A stretch of 64,000 nt of DNA from JBDHWG01 sp046328505 (GTDB taxonomy: Bacteria > Chloroflexota > Anaerolineae > Epilineales > JAHCIE01), in assembly GCA_046328505.1 (NCBI GenBank), contig JAXLWL010000003.1, positions 744,001-808,000 on the forward strand, read 5' to 3'. Below are positions 32,290-40,733 of the stretch, piece by piece. Positions within the stretch are counted from its first letter, which is position 1. The number at the start of each line of letters is the position of its first letter. Both the position numbers and the translations under genes were made by a program. The notes beneath the pieces were generated by a model. It did not search any database. It was not told the DNA's origin and saw only the letters and a program-made list of their open reading frames with translations.

Positions 32290-33012
32290 ATGGCGCAGGT
32301 CAAGCAAAACGAGCTTCTCGCCTACCTGTTCGACCGAAAACCCCATCGTCTCACTGAACCCATCGCCCAATGGATGACTGCGTCGCCTCGGTTCCAGACA
32401 TTTGTCGAAACGTACCGCGACAAGATACGCAAGAAGATCCGCGTCACCCAAGGGCAGGATAGCGTACTCGACCTCCAGGCCGAGCTTGCAACAGCCTATT
32501 GGCTGCTGCGAGAGCGCCGCTTGACCGTCGAGTACGAGAAGTGCGGCGCGGGCCAGACCCGCTGTCCCGACTTCACCACCACCTACACGACGAGCTTTAG
32601 CTTTCACGTGGAAGTGACGCGCATGCGCTCGTCACCGCCGACAGGAACGAACGCCGCGCCGACGCTTGAGCCGGTCGACACCGGACGCGTGACGGACATC
32701 GTGTGTGGAAAACTCGGCCAGATGGTGTCCAGCGGCATCAACATGCTGGTGATCGTAACCGAGCTCGACCATCTCGACACCCTCGACCTGCCTCGGATCA
32801 TGTTGCAGCTCAAGCAGCGGGCCGAGCAGCACGACCCGCGCATTCTGGGCCGCCACGGCTTTCGTGACCCGGCCGACTTCTTCAGGCATTACCTGCGCCT
32901 CAGCGCCGTGGCGGTACGCGACATGCAGCCTGAGCGAGAGACAGTGCTGTGGGTCAACACCGAAGCCAAGCATCCCCTGCCCAACCCCATCCGTACTATC
33001 CTCCAAAAGTAG
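32290..33012 (+). CDS. unknown protein, possible PD-(D/E)xK-like fold
   Basis: A 240-residue soluble protein without a recognised family. The segment LDLQAELATAYWLLRERRL (Glu65), RCPDF (Asp94) and FHVEVTRMR (Glu108) is ordered like the alpha-beta core of PD-(D/E)xK nucleases (helix Glu, then Asp, then ExK strand), but Thr replaces the catalytic Lys, so it may be inactive or a different fold. The remaining part is helical with a central GINMLVIVTELDHLDTLDL strand. The ATG is preceded by GAGG at 6 nt. Its sigma-54-type promoter would also read into the truncated gene that follows. Confidence 0.55.
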   Translation: MAQVKQNELLAYLFDRKPHRLTEPIAQWMTASPRFQTFVETYRDKIRKKIRVTQGQDSVLDLQAELATAYWLLRERRLTVEYEKCGAGQTRCPDFTTTYTTSFSFHVEVTRMRSSPPTGTNAAPTLEPVDTGRVTDIVCGKLGQMVSSGINMLVIVTELDHLDTLDLPRIMLQLKQRAEQHDPRILGRHGFRDPADFFRHYLRLSAVAVRDMQPERETVLWVNTEAKHPLPNPIRTILQK

Positions 33013-33053
33013 ATCCCGCAGCTAAAGAACTGAAACGCCATCAGGAGGATGGA

Positions 33054-33200
33054 ATGAACGATGACCTGGCAGACTTCAAGGCCTTCATGCAGGTACGCGA
33101 GGAAGCAGGCCGCGCCTACGTGTGTGGCGACGCGGCCCCGCTGGGGCGTCTTGTCGCCCGCGTCTTGCCCGCCACCTTTTTCAGCCCGCGTGGCGATTAT
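33054..33200 (+). pseudogene. truncated SnoaL/DUF4440-like (NTF2 fold) gene
   Basis: A well-formed start (AGGAGG 5 nt before the ATG) opens a reading frame MNDDLADFKAFMQVREEAGR, then YVCGDAAPLG and PATFFSPRGDY. This is the N-terminal third of a common SnoaL-like/DUF4440 protein of about 130 residues. The similarity stops around 33195, where the sequence runs into unrelated sequence leading to the end of the opposite-strand anti-sigma gene. The remaining two thirds are absent, so this is a broken remnant. The frame stays open beyond it only because it mirrors a Thr/Pro-rich gene. Confidence 0.75.
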
Positions 33201-33247
33201 AGCGCAGTCTGGTCAAAACCCACTCCGCCCAAGCGAAAGTCTCACCC

Positions 33248-35863
33248 TCAGCCTGCGCGCCGGGTAGCGCCAAGGGTGGACGTTATGTGCGGTGGGGCGC
33301 TGCGCGGAGGCTGGGATCCCTGGCGGGATCCACCGGTTCCCGGTGTCGGCGTCGGCACGGGCATAGACGTCCGAGTTGGCGGAGGTGTTGCGGTTGGAGC
33401 GCCGCCTGCTGAGTTTGTAGGAACCGCAGTCGGCGTAGCCATAGGCTCCGGCATCTCAGTTGCTGCCGGCGGGCCTGAAGGTGGTGTGGTTGGCGTTTCT
33501 GTAAGCGGCGGCGCGGCCGGGGGCAGAGCCGTATCTGTCGGTCCTGGCGTATCGCTCGCGTCAGCCGTTGGCGACTCGCCTGGCAGCGCGGTCGGCGTGG
33601 CCGAGAGGATCACGGCCGGGGGTGGCGCGGTTGGAGGCAAAGGGGACGAGGTCGGCGTCTCAGTCGCGCGGGGGCCGGGTCGCTGGGTGCTGGTCGGCCG
33701 CACCGTCGGGGTCGACGTGGGAAGCAGTGTGGCAGTCGCTAGTGAAGGGCCGGCCGAGGTAGGGGTAGGCGTATCGCTGGCGCGCGGGTCGTGCCCATGC
33801 GCGTTGGTCGGGCGAATGGTCGGCGTGTCCGTAGGCGGCGGCGCGTCGGACGCCGCAGATGTAGCGGTGGCCGAGTCGGTCGGTGTGCTGGTTGGCAACG
33901 GCGTATCGGTCGCGACTGGTGTAGGCGGAGGCCCCGCGGTTGACGTGTCGGTGGGCGTCGGCGTTGCCGTCATTGGAGCCGGCGGAGGCGGTGTAAGCGT
34001 CGCCGTGGGCGCATCGGTGGGGGAAGGAACCGGCGCCGCCGTAGGCTCGGAGGTTGGCGACGGCGTCGGTGTCGCCGTTGGCGTATCAGACCCTGTGGCC
34101 GTTGGTGTCACCATCGGCGTGTCAGACGCAGCAGCCGTTGGCGTGACCGTGGGGGTATCAGATGCAGCGGCCGACGGGGCCGTTGCCAGGGTACCGGTTG
34201 GCGCCGGGGGCGGCGTATCGGATGGAGCCGGCGAGGAGATTGCCGTCGGGGCGCCTGTTGCCTCCGCTGTAGGTGGGCTGCTCATCGGCGCGGCGTCCGT
34301 CGGGGTCTGAGTCGGCTGGATTGGCGTGGCATCTGGCACGCCGCTCGTTGAGGTAGCCGTCGGCCGCGTTATCGGCGCATCAGTGGGTAGCGCCGTAGCC
34401 GTGGGCGAAGTCGCGGCGGTTGGCTCACTGGTTGGCGTATCGCTGGGCAGCGGCGTGGACGATGGCGGCACGAGGGTCGGTGTGGTGACGATAAGCGGCG
34501 GTTCGTCGGACCGTGTCGCGGTCGGCCGAACCTTGCGCGTCGCCGTCGGCTCCGGGGTCGGCGTGTCCGACGGGATCGGGGTAGCTGTCGCCATCGGGGT
34601 GTCTGTCGGGGCTAACGTCGGCGTAGCCGAGGGGTCGGGGCTTTCCTTGCGCGAGTTTGTCGGCTGTGCGGCAGGGGTCTCAGTAGGCGCTATGACAAGC
34701 GCGGGAGGCGGAGCCGGCGGCATGGTAGGCGCCGACGCGAATGGGGGTGCAGGCGGAACGATGGTCGGAATCAAAGCGACCGGCGCGGTCGTGGGGCGCG
34801 GCGCTGCCGTAGGGGGGCCTGGATAGGCATAGTTGCTACCAGGCAGAGCGCCGGGTGCGGCCGAATCAGACGGCGTGGCGGAGGGCGCTAGCAGCGCCAC
34901 GGCGCCGGCGGCGGTCGTCGTAGGCAGGGGAGTGGCGCCAGACGCCGCCACAGCCTGCGCCGCGCCGGTCGTAGGGGTCGCGCTGCCGGCTAGAGCCGGT
35001 GACAACGTATCTGGACGGTCGGAAAGCGCCACGGCCTGACCTGCTGATCCGGCCGGCGTGGGCGTTGGACTGGACCGGGCCAGCGCCACATCCCTTATGA
35101 CCTCGTGGACTCTCGTCTGCTTCTGTTGGGAGAATGCCACGGCCTGGTCCAGACTCGGTTTCAGCGGCTCCGGACTGAGCGAAACGGCCGTTGCAAGCAC
35201 CGCGGCACATCGCGCCAGCGCCTCTTCAGTCTGCTGAGCCACGGGTACCGCGTCGGGCGGTTCGGAAACCGCCATCTTCTGGAGCATCGACGTCGCCGCT
35301 TCCATGCGCTGGGTGTAAGCAGCGACGGTCTGAGGGACGGCCTCGCTGCGCCCGGATTGCACGAGCGCGACGACCTCCTCGGCGCGCGTCTGAGCGATAG
35401 CCAGGTGCGTCTGGACGCGAGTCTCCTCATCGGGCGACATTGTGAGGCGAACTTCCTCGATTGTCGTCTTGACCGGATACAGGAGATCGCCAGGGAGCGA
35501 GTCCTGACTCGCGGCTGCCACCACCCGGAGTTGAAGGATGAGTGCGCATGCGAGACCGACAGCGAGAAGAGCAGGCTGCCAGCGCCTGGCGAAGCCGGCG
35601 AGATGCGAGAGGATGCCGACCGGCGCGGCCGGTACAGGGAAAGGCCGCTTGAAGATCGCCTGCGCGCGACTGACAGTTGCCGGCGGCGGCTCGGCGGCCT
35701 TCCCCTCCTGCAACAACTCCTGAATTGTGTATAGTCGCATCAACGTGGTGACGCACTGAGGACACGCAGCCAGGTGAGCCTGGACCGCAGCCGCTTCAGC
35801 TTGATCGAGTTCGTTGAAGGCGAAGGCTACAAGCTTATCGTATGAAAACCGGCATGAAGACAT
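33248..35863 (-). CDS. zf-HC2 anti-sigma factor with DUF5667-like domain and ~600-residue Thr/Pro stalk
   Basis: An 871-residue membrane protein. Residues ~1-40 form a zinc-finger anti-sigma domain (FNELDQAEAAAVQAHLAACPQC, HxxxCxxC). One transmembrane span (~95-115) is followed by a helical DUF5667-like region (SQDSLPGDLLYPVKTTIEEV, then HLAIAQTRAEEVVAL). From about residue 265 to the end the protein consists of Thr/Pro/Ala/Ser repeats (xTPTATPT, SDTPTPxPTA) outside the cell. It lies 44 nt downstream of an ECF sigma gene and should sequester that factor; the stalk may span or anchor to the wall. No good ribosome site is seen. Confidence 0.88.
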   Translation of the reverse strand: MSSCRFSYDKLVAFAFNELDQAEAAAVQAHLAACPQCVTTLMRLYTIQELLQEGKAAEPPPATVSRAQAIFKRPFPVPAAPVGILSHLAGFARRWQPALLAVGLACALILQLRVVAAASQDSLPGDLLYPVKTTIEEVRLTMSPDEETRVQTHLAIAQTRAEEVVALVQSGRSEAVPQTVAAYTQRMEAATSMLQKMAVSEPPDAVPVAQQTEEALARCAAVLATAVSLSPEPLKPSLDQAVAFSQQKQTRVHEVIRDVALARSSPTPTPAGSAGQAVALSDRPDTLSPALAGSATPTTGAAQAVAASGATPLPTTTAAGAVALLAPSATPSDSAAPGALPGSNYAYPGPPTAAPRPTTAPVALIPTIVPPAPPFASAPTMPPAPPPALVIAPTETPAAQPTNSRKESPDPSATPTLAPTDTPMATATPIPSDTPTPEPTATRKVRPTATRSDEPPLIVTTPTLVPPSSTPLPSDTPTSEPTAATSPTATALPTDAPITRPTATSTSGVPDATPIQPTQTPTDAAPMSSPPTAEATGAPTAISSPAPSDTPPPAPTGTLATAPSAAASDTPTVTPTAAASDTPMVTPTATGSDTPTATPTPSPTSEPTAAPVPSPTDAPTATLTPPPPAPMTATPTPTDTSTAGPPPTPVATDTPLPTSTPTDSATATSAASDAPPPTDTPTIRPTNAHGHDPRASDTPTPTSAGPSLATATLLPTSTPTVRPTSTQRPGPRATETPTSSPLPPTAPPPAVILSATPTALPGESPTADASDTPGPTDTALPPAAPPLTETPTTPPSGPPAATEMPEPMATPTAVPTNSAGGAPTATPPPTRTSMPVPTPTPGTGGSRQGSQPPRSAPPHITSTLGATRRAG
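33300..35070 (-). repeat. low-complexity Thr/Pro-coding repeats
   Basis: About 1.8 kb of degenerate short direct repeats, mostly of the type (C/G)CGACACGCC / ACACC(A/G)AC on the coding strand, encode the stalk of the anti-sigma factor. Confidence 0.8.
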
Positions 35864-35907
35864 AGAGCCAAACGTGTCCTAGACGTTAGTGGTACGGTGA
35901 ATCAGGA

Positions 35908-36597
35908 CTAGAAATCGAAGCCCATTTCGACCAAGATACTCTCAAGCTTCTTGAGAGAGCGTGCACGCGTCGGCGCAACACTCCCCTCAGCCATGCCAAG
36001 GCGCGCTGCTACTTCGCTGTAGCTTGGCCGCTGAGGATCCAGGAAGAGCGCCATGAGCAACTCCTGGGAGCGAGGATCAAGCCTGTCCAGCGCTTCGTGC
36101 AGCAACTTCAGTCTCTCCCACTGGTGGACCGCCCCCTCCCCAACATAGGTTGTGTCGGCTATCGTCTCGTCAAGCGCGTCGCACGGCCGCGCTCGCCGGC
36201 GGAACTGCTGACACTCCCGCTGGGTAATCGTGATGAGCCACGCGGTCAGGCAGCTCTCATTCTGAAGACTCGACAGGCGTCGAAACACAGTCACAAACAC
36301 ATTCTGGAAGATATCGTCGCAGTCGGTTTCGGCGAAGCCGAAGCGATTGATGATGGAGTAGACGAGGCGACGATAACGCGCGACCAGTTGATTCCACGCC
36401 TCTTCCTGGCCGTCGAGGCAGGATCGGATCAAGAGCGCGTCATCGGGATAGAGCGCATCAGAGGCGTGGCGCGTACTGTCTGTTGTTTTGGGATCCGGGG
36501 GCGTCGCCGACTTTGGGACGGCCGGTTCAATCCTTTCAGATGTCCTTGGCATGAAACTGTCGTACCACGGCAGCTCCAGATTCTTCAAGAAGCTCAT
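35908..36597 (-). CDS. ECF-family RNA polymerase sigma factor
   Basis: A 229-residue sigma-70-type factor of the extracytoplasmic-function group. Region 2 is LDGQEEAWNQLVARYRRLVYSI and CDDIFQNVFVTVFRRLSSL; region 4 is LDPRSQELLMALFL and YSEVAARLGMAEGSVAPTRARSLKKL. A ~45-residue N-terminal extension is atypical. Its anti-sigma factor follows 44 nt downstream. A sigma-54-type site lies upstream on the minus strand, suggesting a cascade. A close paralogue is encoded at 37497-38168 on the opposite strand. The start at 36597 has no strong ribosome site; a Met at 36552 is possible. Confidence 0.92.
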   Translation of the reverse strand: MSFLKNLELPWYDSFMPRTSERIEPAVPKSATPPDPKTTDSTRHASDALYPDDALLIRSCLDGQEEAWNQLVARYRRLVYSIINRFGFAETDCDDIFQNVFVTVFRRLSSLQNESCLTAWLITITQRECQQFRRRARPCDALDETIADTTYVGEGAVHQWERLKLLHEALDRLDPRSQELLMALFLDPQRPSYSEVAARLGMAEGSVAPTRARSLKKLESILVEMGFDF

Positions 36598-37496
36598 AGC
36601 ATCATCCCGTCACGGTCCAAGACACATGCATCAACTGGGGGACATAACAGAATAGAAACCGACAGGAAGGGGCGAGGGTCTAGGTGTGAGGGCCGGCAGC
36701 CGGTTCAAGGCGAACTCGTGTCGATTACGCGAGCAATACCGGTGCCAAGAGGAAGTATCTGCCGCGAAGCGAGAGCGGTGACAAGACGCCAGGTTATTTC
36801 GTTGCGACAACGCAAGCGACTCGCCGACCCATCGGGCGAGCGACCTCAGGATCAGTTCGCTCCTCCCCGCCGTTGTAACATGGCGTCAAACCAGCGGGGT
36901 TTAGGCATGACAACCGCCAGTGAAGAGTTACGCCTTCTTAACCTCCCCCTTCAAGAGCGCTCCAATCGCGTATCCTTTGTGCCTGCTGGCCGACATGCAC
37001 GTCGAAAATAGACGAGGAGGTGTACGGAGCGTAACAAATCAGCAACTGTCGTCGTCGTTATTGGCATGATAGGGCCGCGCCTTCTCGGGCAGACCGTCAC
37101 ATGGAACAAATCTTGCTCCCTGGCCGCTATTCCAGGATCACCACTGTACATTCTGAATGAGCGTAGGAGGGCTATGCCGAGTTAGTCATCTTCAACAGCA
37201 TCGGGAATACACTTTTTGCTACAGCACGCACACCGCTCCAGTGCGCTGGCTTCCGCGGCAACGATTTTCTCGCGGCCTCCGCTAGAACCCCCTGCCCCAG
37301 TCACGCTCCTCGACACGCAACTTCATGCTTTGGGACCGCCATTGCCATCAGGCTTCGATCATGCCTGACTTGGCTCGTATTGTCGCGCCTCAACGGACGG
37401 TGCCGCGCCGTGTATTTGTACTGTTTGGCAATAGGTAGCGTTACCAGCCATAGACCCGAGATTCCAGAGTTAGCCAAACGGGAGGGGAAAGAACTT
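36598..37496. other. 900-bp divergent spacer between two ECF sigma genes
   Basis: No supportable gene is present. The spacer holds a sigma-54-type site (36732-36747, minus), a weaker one (TGGAACAAATCTTGCT, 37102-37117, plus, one mismatch), and a ribosome-site-like AGGAGG at 37016 without a following frame of note. Its base composition is more AT-rich near 37000-37200 than its neighbours. The length is unusual for this compact region and may contain long leaders or a small RNA that I cannot recognise. Confidence 0.5.
36732..36747 (-). promoter_or_regulatory. sigma-54-type -24/-12 promoter upstream of ECF sigma gene
   Basis: On the minus strand TGGCACCGGTATTGCT is a full consensus match with GG-N10-GC spacing. 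The predicted start near 36721 gives a leader of about 125 nt before the ECF gene. Confidence 0.6.
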
Positions 37497-38168
37497 ATGA
37501 CAATCAGCAATTACTCTGCGACGCTGAACCACGCGCGCATTCAGTGTCCACCGAAAGAAGTTCCACGCGAACGCAGCCGGGATCGCGAAAGGGACTTCTG
37601 CTATCGCCGGGCAACAGACGTCGAGCTTATCGAGGCTTGCCTGGATGGAGAACAGGCTGCCTGGAACGAGCTGGTGGACCGCTACAAGTGGTTGGTCTAC
37701 TCGGTGGCTCGCCGCTCCGGTCTATCGGCGACGGACATCGACGACGCTTTCCAGAATGTGTTCACGATCGTTTTCCGGCGCTTGTCCAGCGTTCGCAATC
37801 ACGAATCGCTGCCCGCCTGGGTTGTCACAATTGCGCGCCGAGAGTGTTTCCACATCGGGAAATCTCTCCCTGTGGGGCAGGATCTAGATGACGACATAGC
37901 GGAAGAGGCGAGCGGAAGAGGCGAGCCCTTCGTCGACGAGATCCACCGCTGGGAGCGCCAGAATATGGTTCGCGCGGCGATGGATCAACTTGATCCACGC
38001 TCGCGCACGCTCCTAGAGGCGCTATTTCTCGAGGTGCCTACGCCGAGCTACCAGGAAATCGCTTCACGGCTGGACATCCCTGAAGGTAGCATTGGGCCGA
38101 CGCGCGCCCGCGCCGTCAAGAAGCTCGAGAACATCCTCGAAGTGATGGGCATCGACAATCTCCTGTAA
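37497..38168 (+). CDS. ECF-family RNA polymerase sigma factor (paralogue)
   Basis: A 223-residue ECF sigma factor paralogous to the one at 35908-36597: region 2 (LDGEQAAWNELVDRYKWLVYSV, IDDAFQNVFTIVFRRLSSV) and region 4 (LDPRSRTLLEALFL, YQEIASRLDIPEGSIGPTRARAVKKLE) align throughout. It also has an N-terminal extension, of about 40 residues. The ATG at 37497 follows GGGAGGGG; the frame runs upstream without support. No anti-sigma gene is adjacent, so it may share the partner encoded at 33248 or be controlled otherwise. Confidence 0.92.
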   Translation: MTISNYSATLNHARIQCPPKEVPRERSRDRERDFCYRRATDVELIEACLDGEQAAWNELVDRYKWLVYSVARRSGLSATDIDDAFQNVFTIVFRRLSSVRNHESLPAWVVTIARRECFHIGKSLPVGQDLDDDIAEEASGRGEPFVDEIHRWERQNMVRAAMDQLDPRSRTLLEALFLEVPTPSYQEIASRLDIPEGSIGPTRARAVKKLENILEVMGIDNLL

Positions 38169-38228
38169 CGCGGCGCCGCGGAAGACACGGAAACAACATG
38201 AGGGCCATTCGCTACGTGCATATAAAAG

Positions 38229-38262
38229 GTCGAGGCGGCACGATTTCTCATGCCGCCTCGAC
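38229..38262. terminator. bidirectional terminator
   Basis: A perfect 12-bp stem (GTCGAGGCGGCA / TGCCGCCTCGAC) with a 10-nt loop lies between convergent genes; the upstream ATAAAAGG gives a T-tract for the minus-strand transcript. Confidence 0.85.
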
Positions 38263-38297
38263 AGCTTAAGGGCGCCTGTTGCGCGCGACGCGTCCGA

Positions 38298-40340
38298 CTA
38301 CTGAGTCGGTCGAGGAATGGGTGACGTCCAGGTGCCCGAGTAACGATTCGAAGAGTAGAAGTTGGAAGCGATGGAGCTGCGGAAAGCGTTCAACGCGGGC
38401 GTCGAGCTGTCGATGTTCCACGGCTGACTCTCGTTGACGTTGTACCACAGCCAGGCACGAATCTGCGTCATGTTGCTGGGAATCTGAACGTTGAACGCAT
38501 CCGTGATCCAGTTGGCCTTGGCCGTGCCGCCATCGCCGGCCTCAGTCGACGCGAACTCACCGATCATCATCGGCTTCGAGGGGGCTAGATTGACGACCTG
38601 GGTGTAGCTATTCAGGCGGAACGTACTGTTGAAGGTCTGGTTGAACGACACCCAGCCGGGTGGGTTGAACGCTGAGCCGGCGTTGTAGCCGTGCAGGCAT
38701 GTCCAATCGACGTAGCCGTCGCCGGGGTAGAGCTGGCTCATGGGTGTTGTCCAGCCGTCGGCGATATTCGGGCACCACACCCAGGTCACGTTTGTCGCGC
38801 CTTGCTGGACGAAAACGTCGTGAACGTGGCGCCAGGCACGCACGAAATCACCAGGCTGGTTGCCGTTCTTCGACTCCATCCACGGCCAGTTCCAGTAGCC
38901 ATTCATCTCCCAGTCGAATTTGAGGAAGAAGGGCTTGCCCCAGGCTTTCGCCTTCTGAGCAAACTGCTGGATGTACGCGTCGTGGGTGCCGTTAGCGATG
39001 ACGGCCAGGCGGAAGTTGGGCTGGTCCATGCCCAAGTTGGCGTCGGATGAGCCCCACACCAGCACAGGGATCGCGCCGTGCTGTCGCACGGCTTCCATCG
39101 TGCTCGTCGGGAAGTAGCCATCATTCCCAAACGTGGTGTACTGCCCCGAATGCTGCCAGTATGCGGAGAGGGGCATCAGCGACGCCTTCTTGCCGACCTG
39201 CGCCTCGAAGTTGTCCTGGATCGACATGTTCCACGGCGCGCCGTTCATGAATGCGCCCCAGTACACAGCGGACGACGAGCCACTCGGCGGCGGCGGCGTG
39301 GGCGTGGGTGCGGGCGAGTTCCCCCCGGCCGGCACGATCTCGATGGCCGACACCTTGGCGTTATCCTTGACGGTGGTAAAGGTGATGGTCACAGTTCCGT
39401 TTGTGACGTTGGTCGTGAACGTCTTGTCGAGCGCGGCCTTCGCACCAACCTGCGCGGTGATGTCGAAGTTGCTCAGAACCGTCGCGCCGTTGAGGGCCAC
39501 GTTGAAGATGCGCTGACCCGCGCTCGTCCGGTAGATCTCGGCGAACCTGAGCGTCACCTCGTAGCTGCCGTTCGGGACGGCCACGTTGTAGCTGAAGTTG
39601 CCGTAGCGCTCGGCCTGGTAGAGGGGCGCAGCATTCGTGTTGGCAATCGCGGCGGTGGTAGAGGAGGAAGCGCCGCCACTGAAGCCGGTATCGGCCGACC
39701 ACACCTTGCCACTCGGCTCGGCGTAGCTCCCGCCACCCGCGTGGATGCGCTTCGCACCCGTCGGCAAGATCTCGATGGCTCCGACGATGGCATTATCCTT
39801 GACGGTGGTAAAGGTGATGGTCACAGTTCCGTTGGTGACGTTGGTCGTAAACGTTTTGTCGAGCGCGGCCTTCGCACCAACCTGAGCGGCGATATCGAAG
39901 TTGCTCAGAACCGTCGCGCCGTTGATGGCGACGTTGAAGATGCGCTGACCCGCGCTCGTCCAGTAGATCTCGGCGAACCTGAGCGTCACCTCGTAGCTGC
40001 CATTCGGCACGGACACGTTGTAACTGAAGTTGCCGTAGCGCGCGGTTTGGTAGAGCGGCGCAGCATTCGTCTTAGCAATCGCGGCGGTGGTAGAGGAGGT
40101 GGTGCCGCCACTGAAGCCGGTATCGGCCGCCCACACCTTGCCACTCGGGTCGATATAGCTGCCACCGGCCACGTGAATACGCGTGACGGAGGAAGCGGCT
40201 GAAGCTGGTGCGGCGGTAGAGAGCAATGCGCCGAGGAGAAGCGCGGCGAGTATAGAGCAGAGGGCGAGGGGGAAAGAGAACCGGCGCAAACGGAAGCGAG
40301 TCGCCAGGTGGGCCTGGCGGCCTTCTTTGACCACGGACAT
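38298..40340 (-). CDS. secreted GH26 glycosidase with two malectin-like domains
   Basis: A 680-residue exported enzyme. A signal peptide with an N-terminal charged stretch (LALCSILAALLLGALLSTAAPASA) precedes two tandem malectin-like carbohydrate-binding domains (residues ~54-197 and ~198-341), a short Pro/Thr linker, and a GH26-type catalytic domain (~360-660). Catalytic candidates are Glu478 in FDWEMNGYW and Glu595 in MIGEFAS. GH26 enzymes are mainly beta-mannanases and related endo-glycanases, so it probably trims or degrades a mannan-like glycan outside the cell. AAAGGAG precedes the ATG by 11 nt. It lies at the edge of the glycan synthesis locus. Confidence 0.88.
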   Translation of the reverse strand: MSVVKEGRQAHLATRFRLRRFSFPLALCSILAALLLGALLSTAAPASAASSVTRIHVAGGSYIDPSGKVWAADTGFSGGTTSSTTAAIAKTNAAPLYQTARYGNFSYNVSVPNGSYEVTLRFAEIYWTSAGQRIFNVAINGATVLSNFDIAAQVGAKAALDKTFTTNVTNGTVTITFTTVKDNAIVGAIEILPTGAKRIHAGGGSYAEPSGKVWSADTGFSGGASSSTTAAIANTNAAPLYQAERYGNFSYNVAVPNGSYEVTLRFAEIYRTSAGQRIFNVALNGATVLSNFDITAQVGAKAALDKTFTTNVTNGTVTITFTTVKDNAKVSAIEIVPAGGNSPAPTPTPPPPSGSSSAVYWGAFMNGAPWNMSIQDNFEAQVGKKASLMPLSAYWQHSGQYTTFGNDGYFPTSTMEAVRQHGAIPVLVWGSSDANLGMDQPNFRLAVIANGTHDAYIQQFAQKAKAWGKPFFLKFDWEMNGYWNWPWMESKNGNQPGDFVRAWRHVHDVFVQQGATNVTWVWCPNIADGWTTPMSQLYPGDGYVDWTCLHGYNAGSAFNPPGWVSFNQTFNSTFRLNSYTQVVNLAPSKPMMIGEFASTEAGDGGTAKANWITDAFNVQIPSNMTQIRAWLWYNVNESQPWNIDSSTPALNAFRSSIASNFYSSNRYSGTWTSPIPRPTQ
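39318..40181 (-). repeat. tandem 432-bp duplication encoding the malectin domains
   Basis: Two adjacent in-frame units of about 144 codons (start near 40181 and 39749) are almost identical at nucleotide level over long stretches, for example around the FTTNVTNGTVTITFTTVKDN coding segment, which points to a recent intragenic duplication or ongoing gene conversion. Confidence 0.88.
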
Positions 40341-40733
40341 GATTCGGTTGGCTCCTTTCGCGGGCCACGCGTTATCCGCCCAGACACAGGCGGTCGCAGC
40401 CTCTTCGTACTGCTGGAGTGCTACTACAGGGTTAGGCTAGCACGCTACTTGACACGAAGAGCTTCGTTCTTCCACGCTACCCACGAAATCGCTTCCCCGA
40501 ACCTGACATAACTATTATTTGCACAGTCTTCCGCTAACCCTTAGTTCAGACGCCCAGTGTCGCTAATTCGTTACGCGATAAGGGCGTGAATATTGTGAAT
40601 TTTTCTGGGCCACGCAACGACGAGCCGGCGTAGTTGCGAGGACGCAACAATACACTGGCATTATGTTACTATTCTGTTATAACCTCACTGGGTCGCAGCG
40701 CCAGCGTTAGACACCGCTATCCAAGGCGATGTA
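40341..40733. other. AT-richer spacer between GH26 and deacetylase genes
   Basis: About 390 bp without a gene, visibly lower in GC than its surroundings. A 6-bp inverted pair GTTGCG / CGCAAC (40633-40648) stands in it. It presumably holds the promoter of the GH26 gene, but no consensus box was convincing. Confidence 0.4.

Noticed and set aside
32949..34310. Long plus-strand Gly/Val-rich open frame after the SnoaL remnant
   Set aside because: Beyond about 33200 it is only the antisense image of the Thr/Pro-coding repeats of the anti-sigma gene, which lack stop codons in several frames.
37102..37117. TGGAACAAATCTTGCT as a sigma-54-type promoter for the second ECF gene
   Set aside because: One mismatch in the -24 box and a ~370-nt leader; it is mentioned only as a weak candidate.
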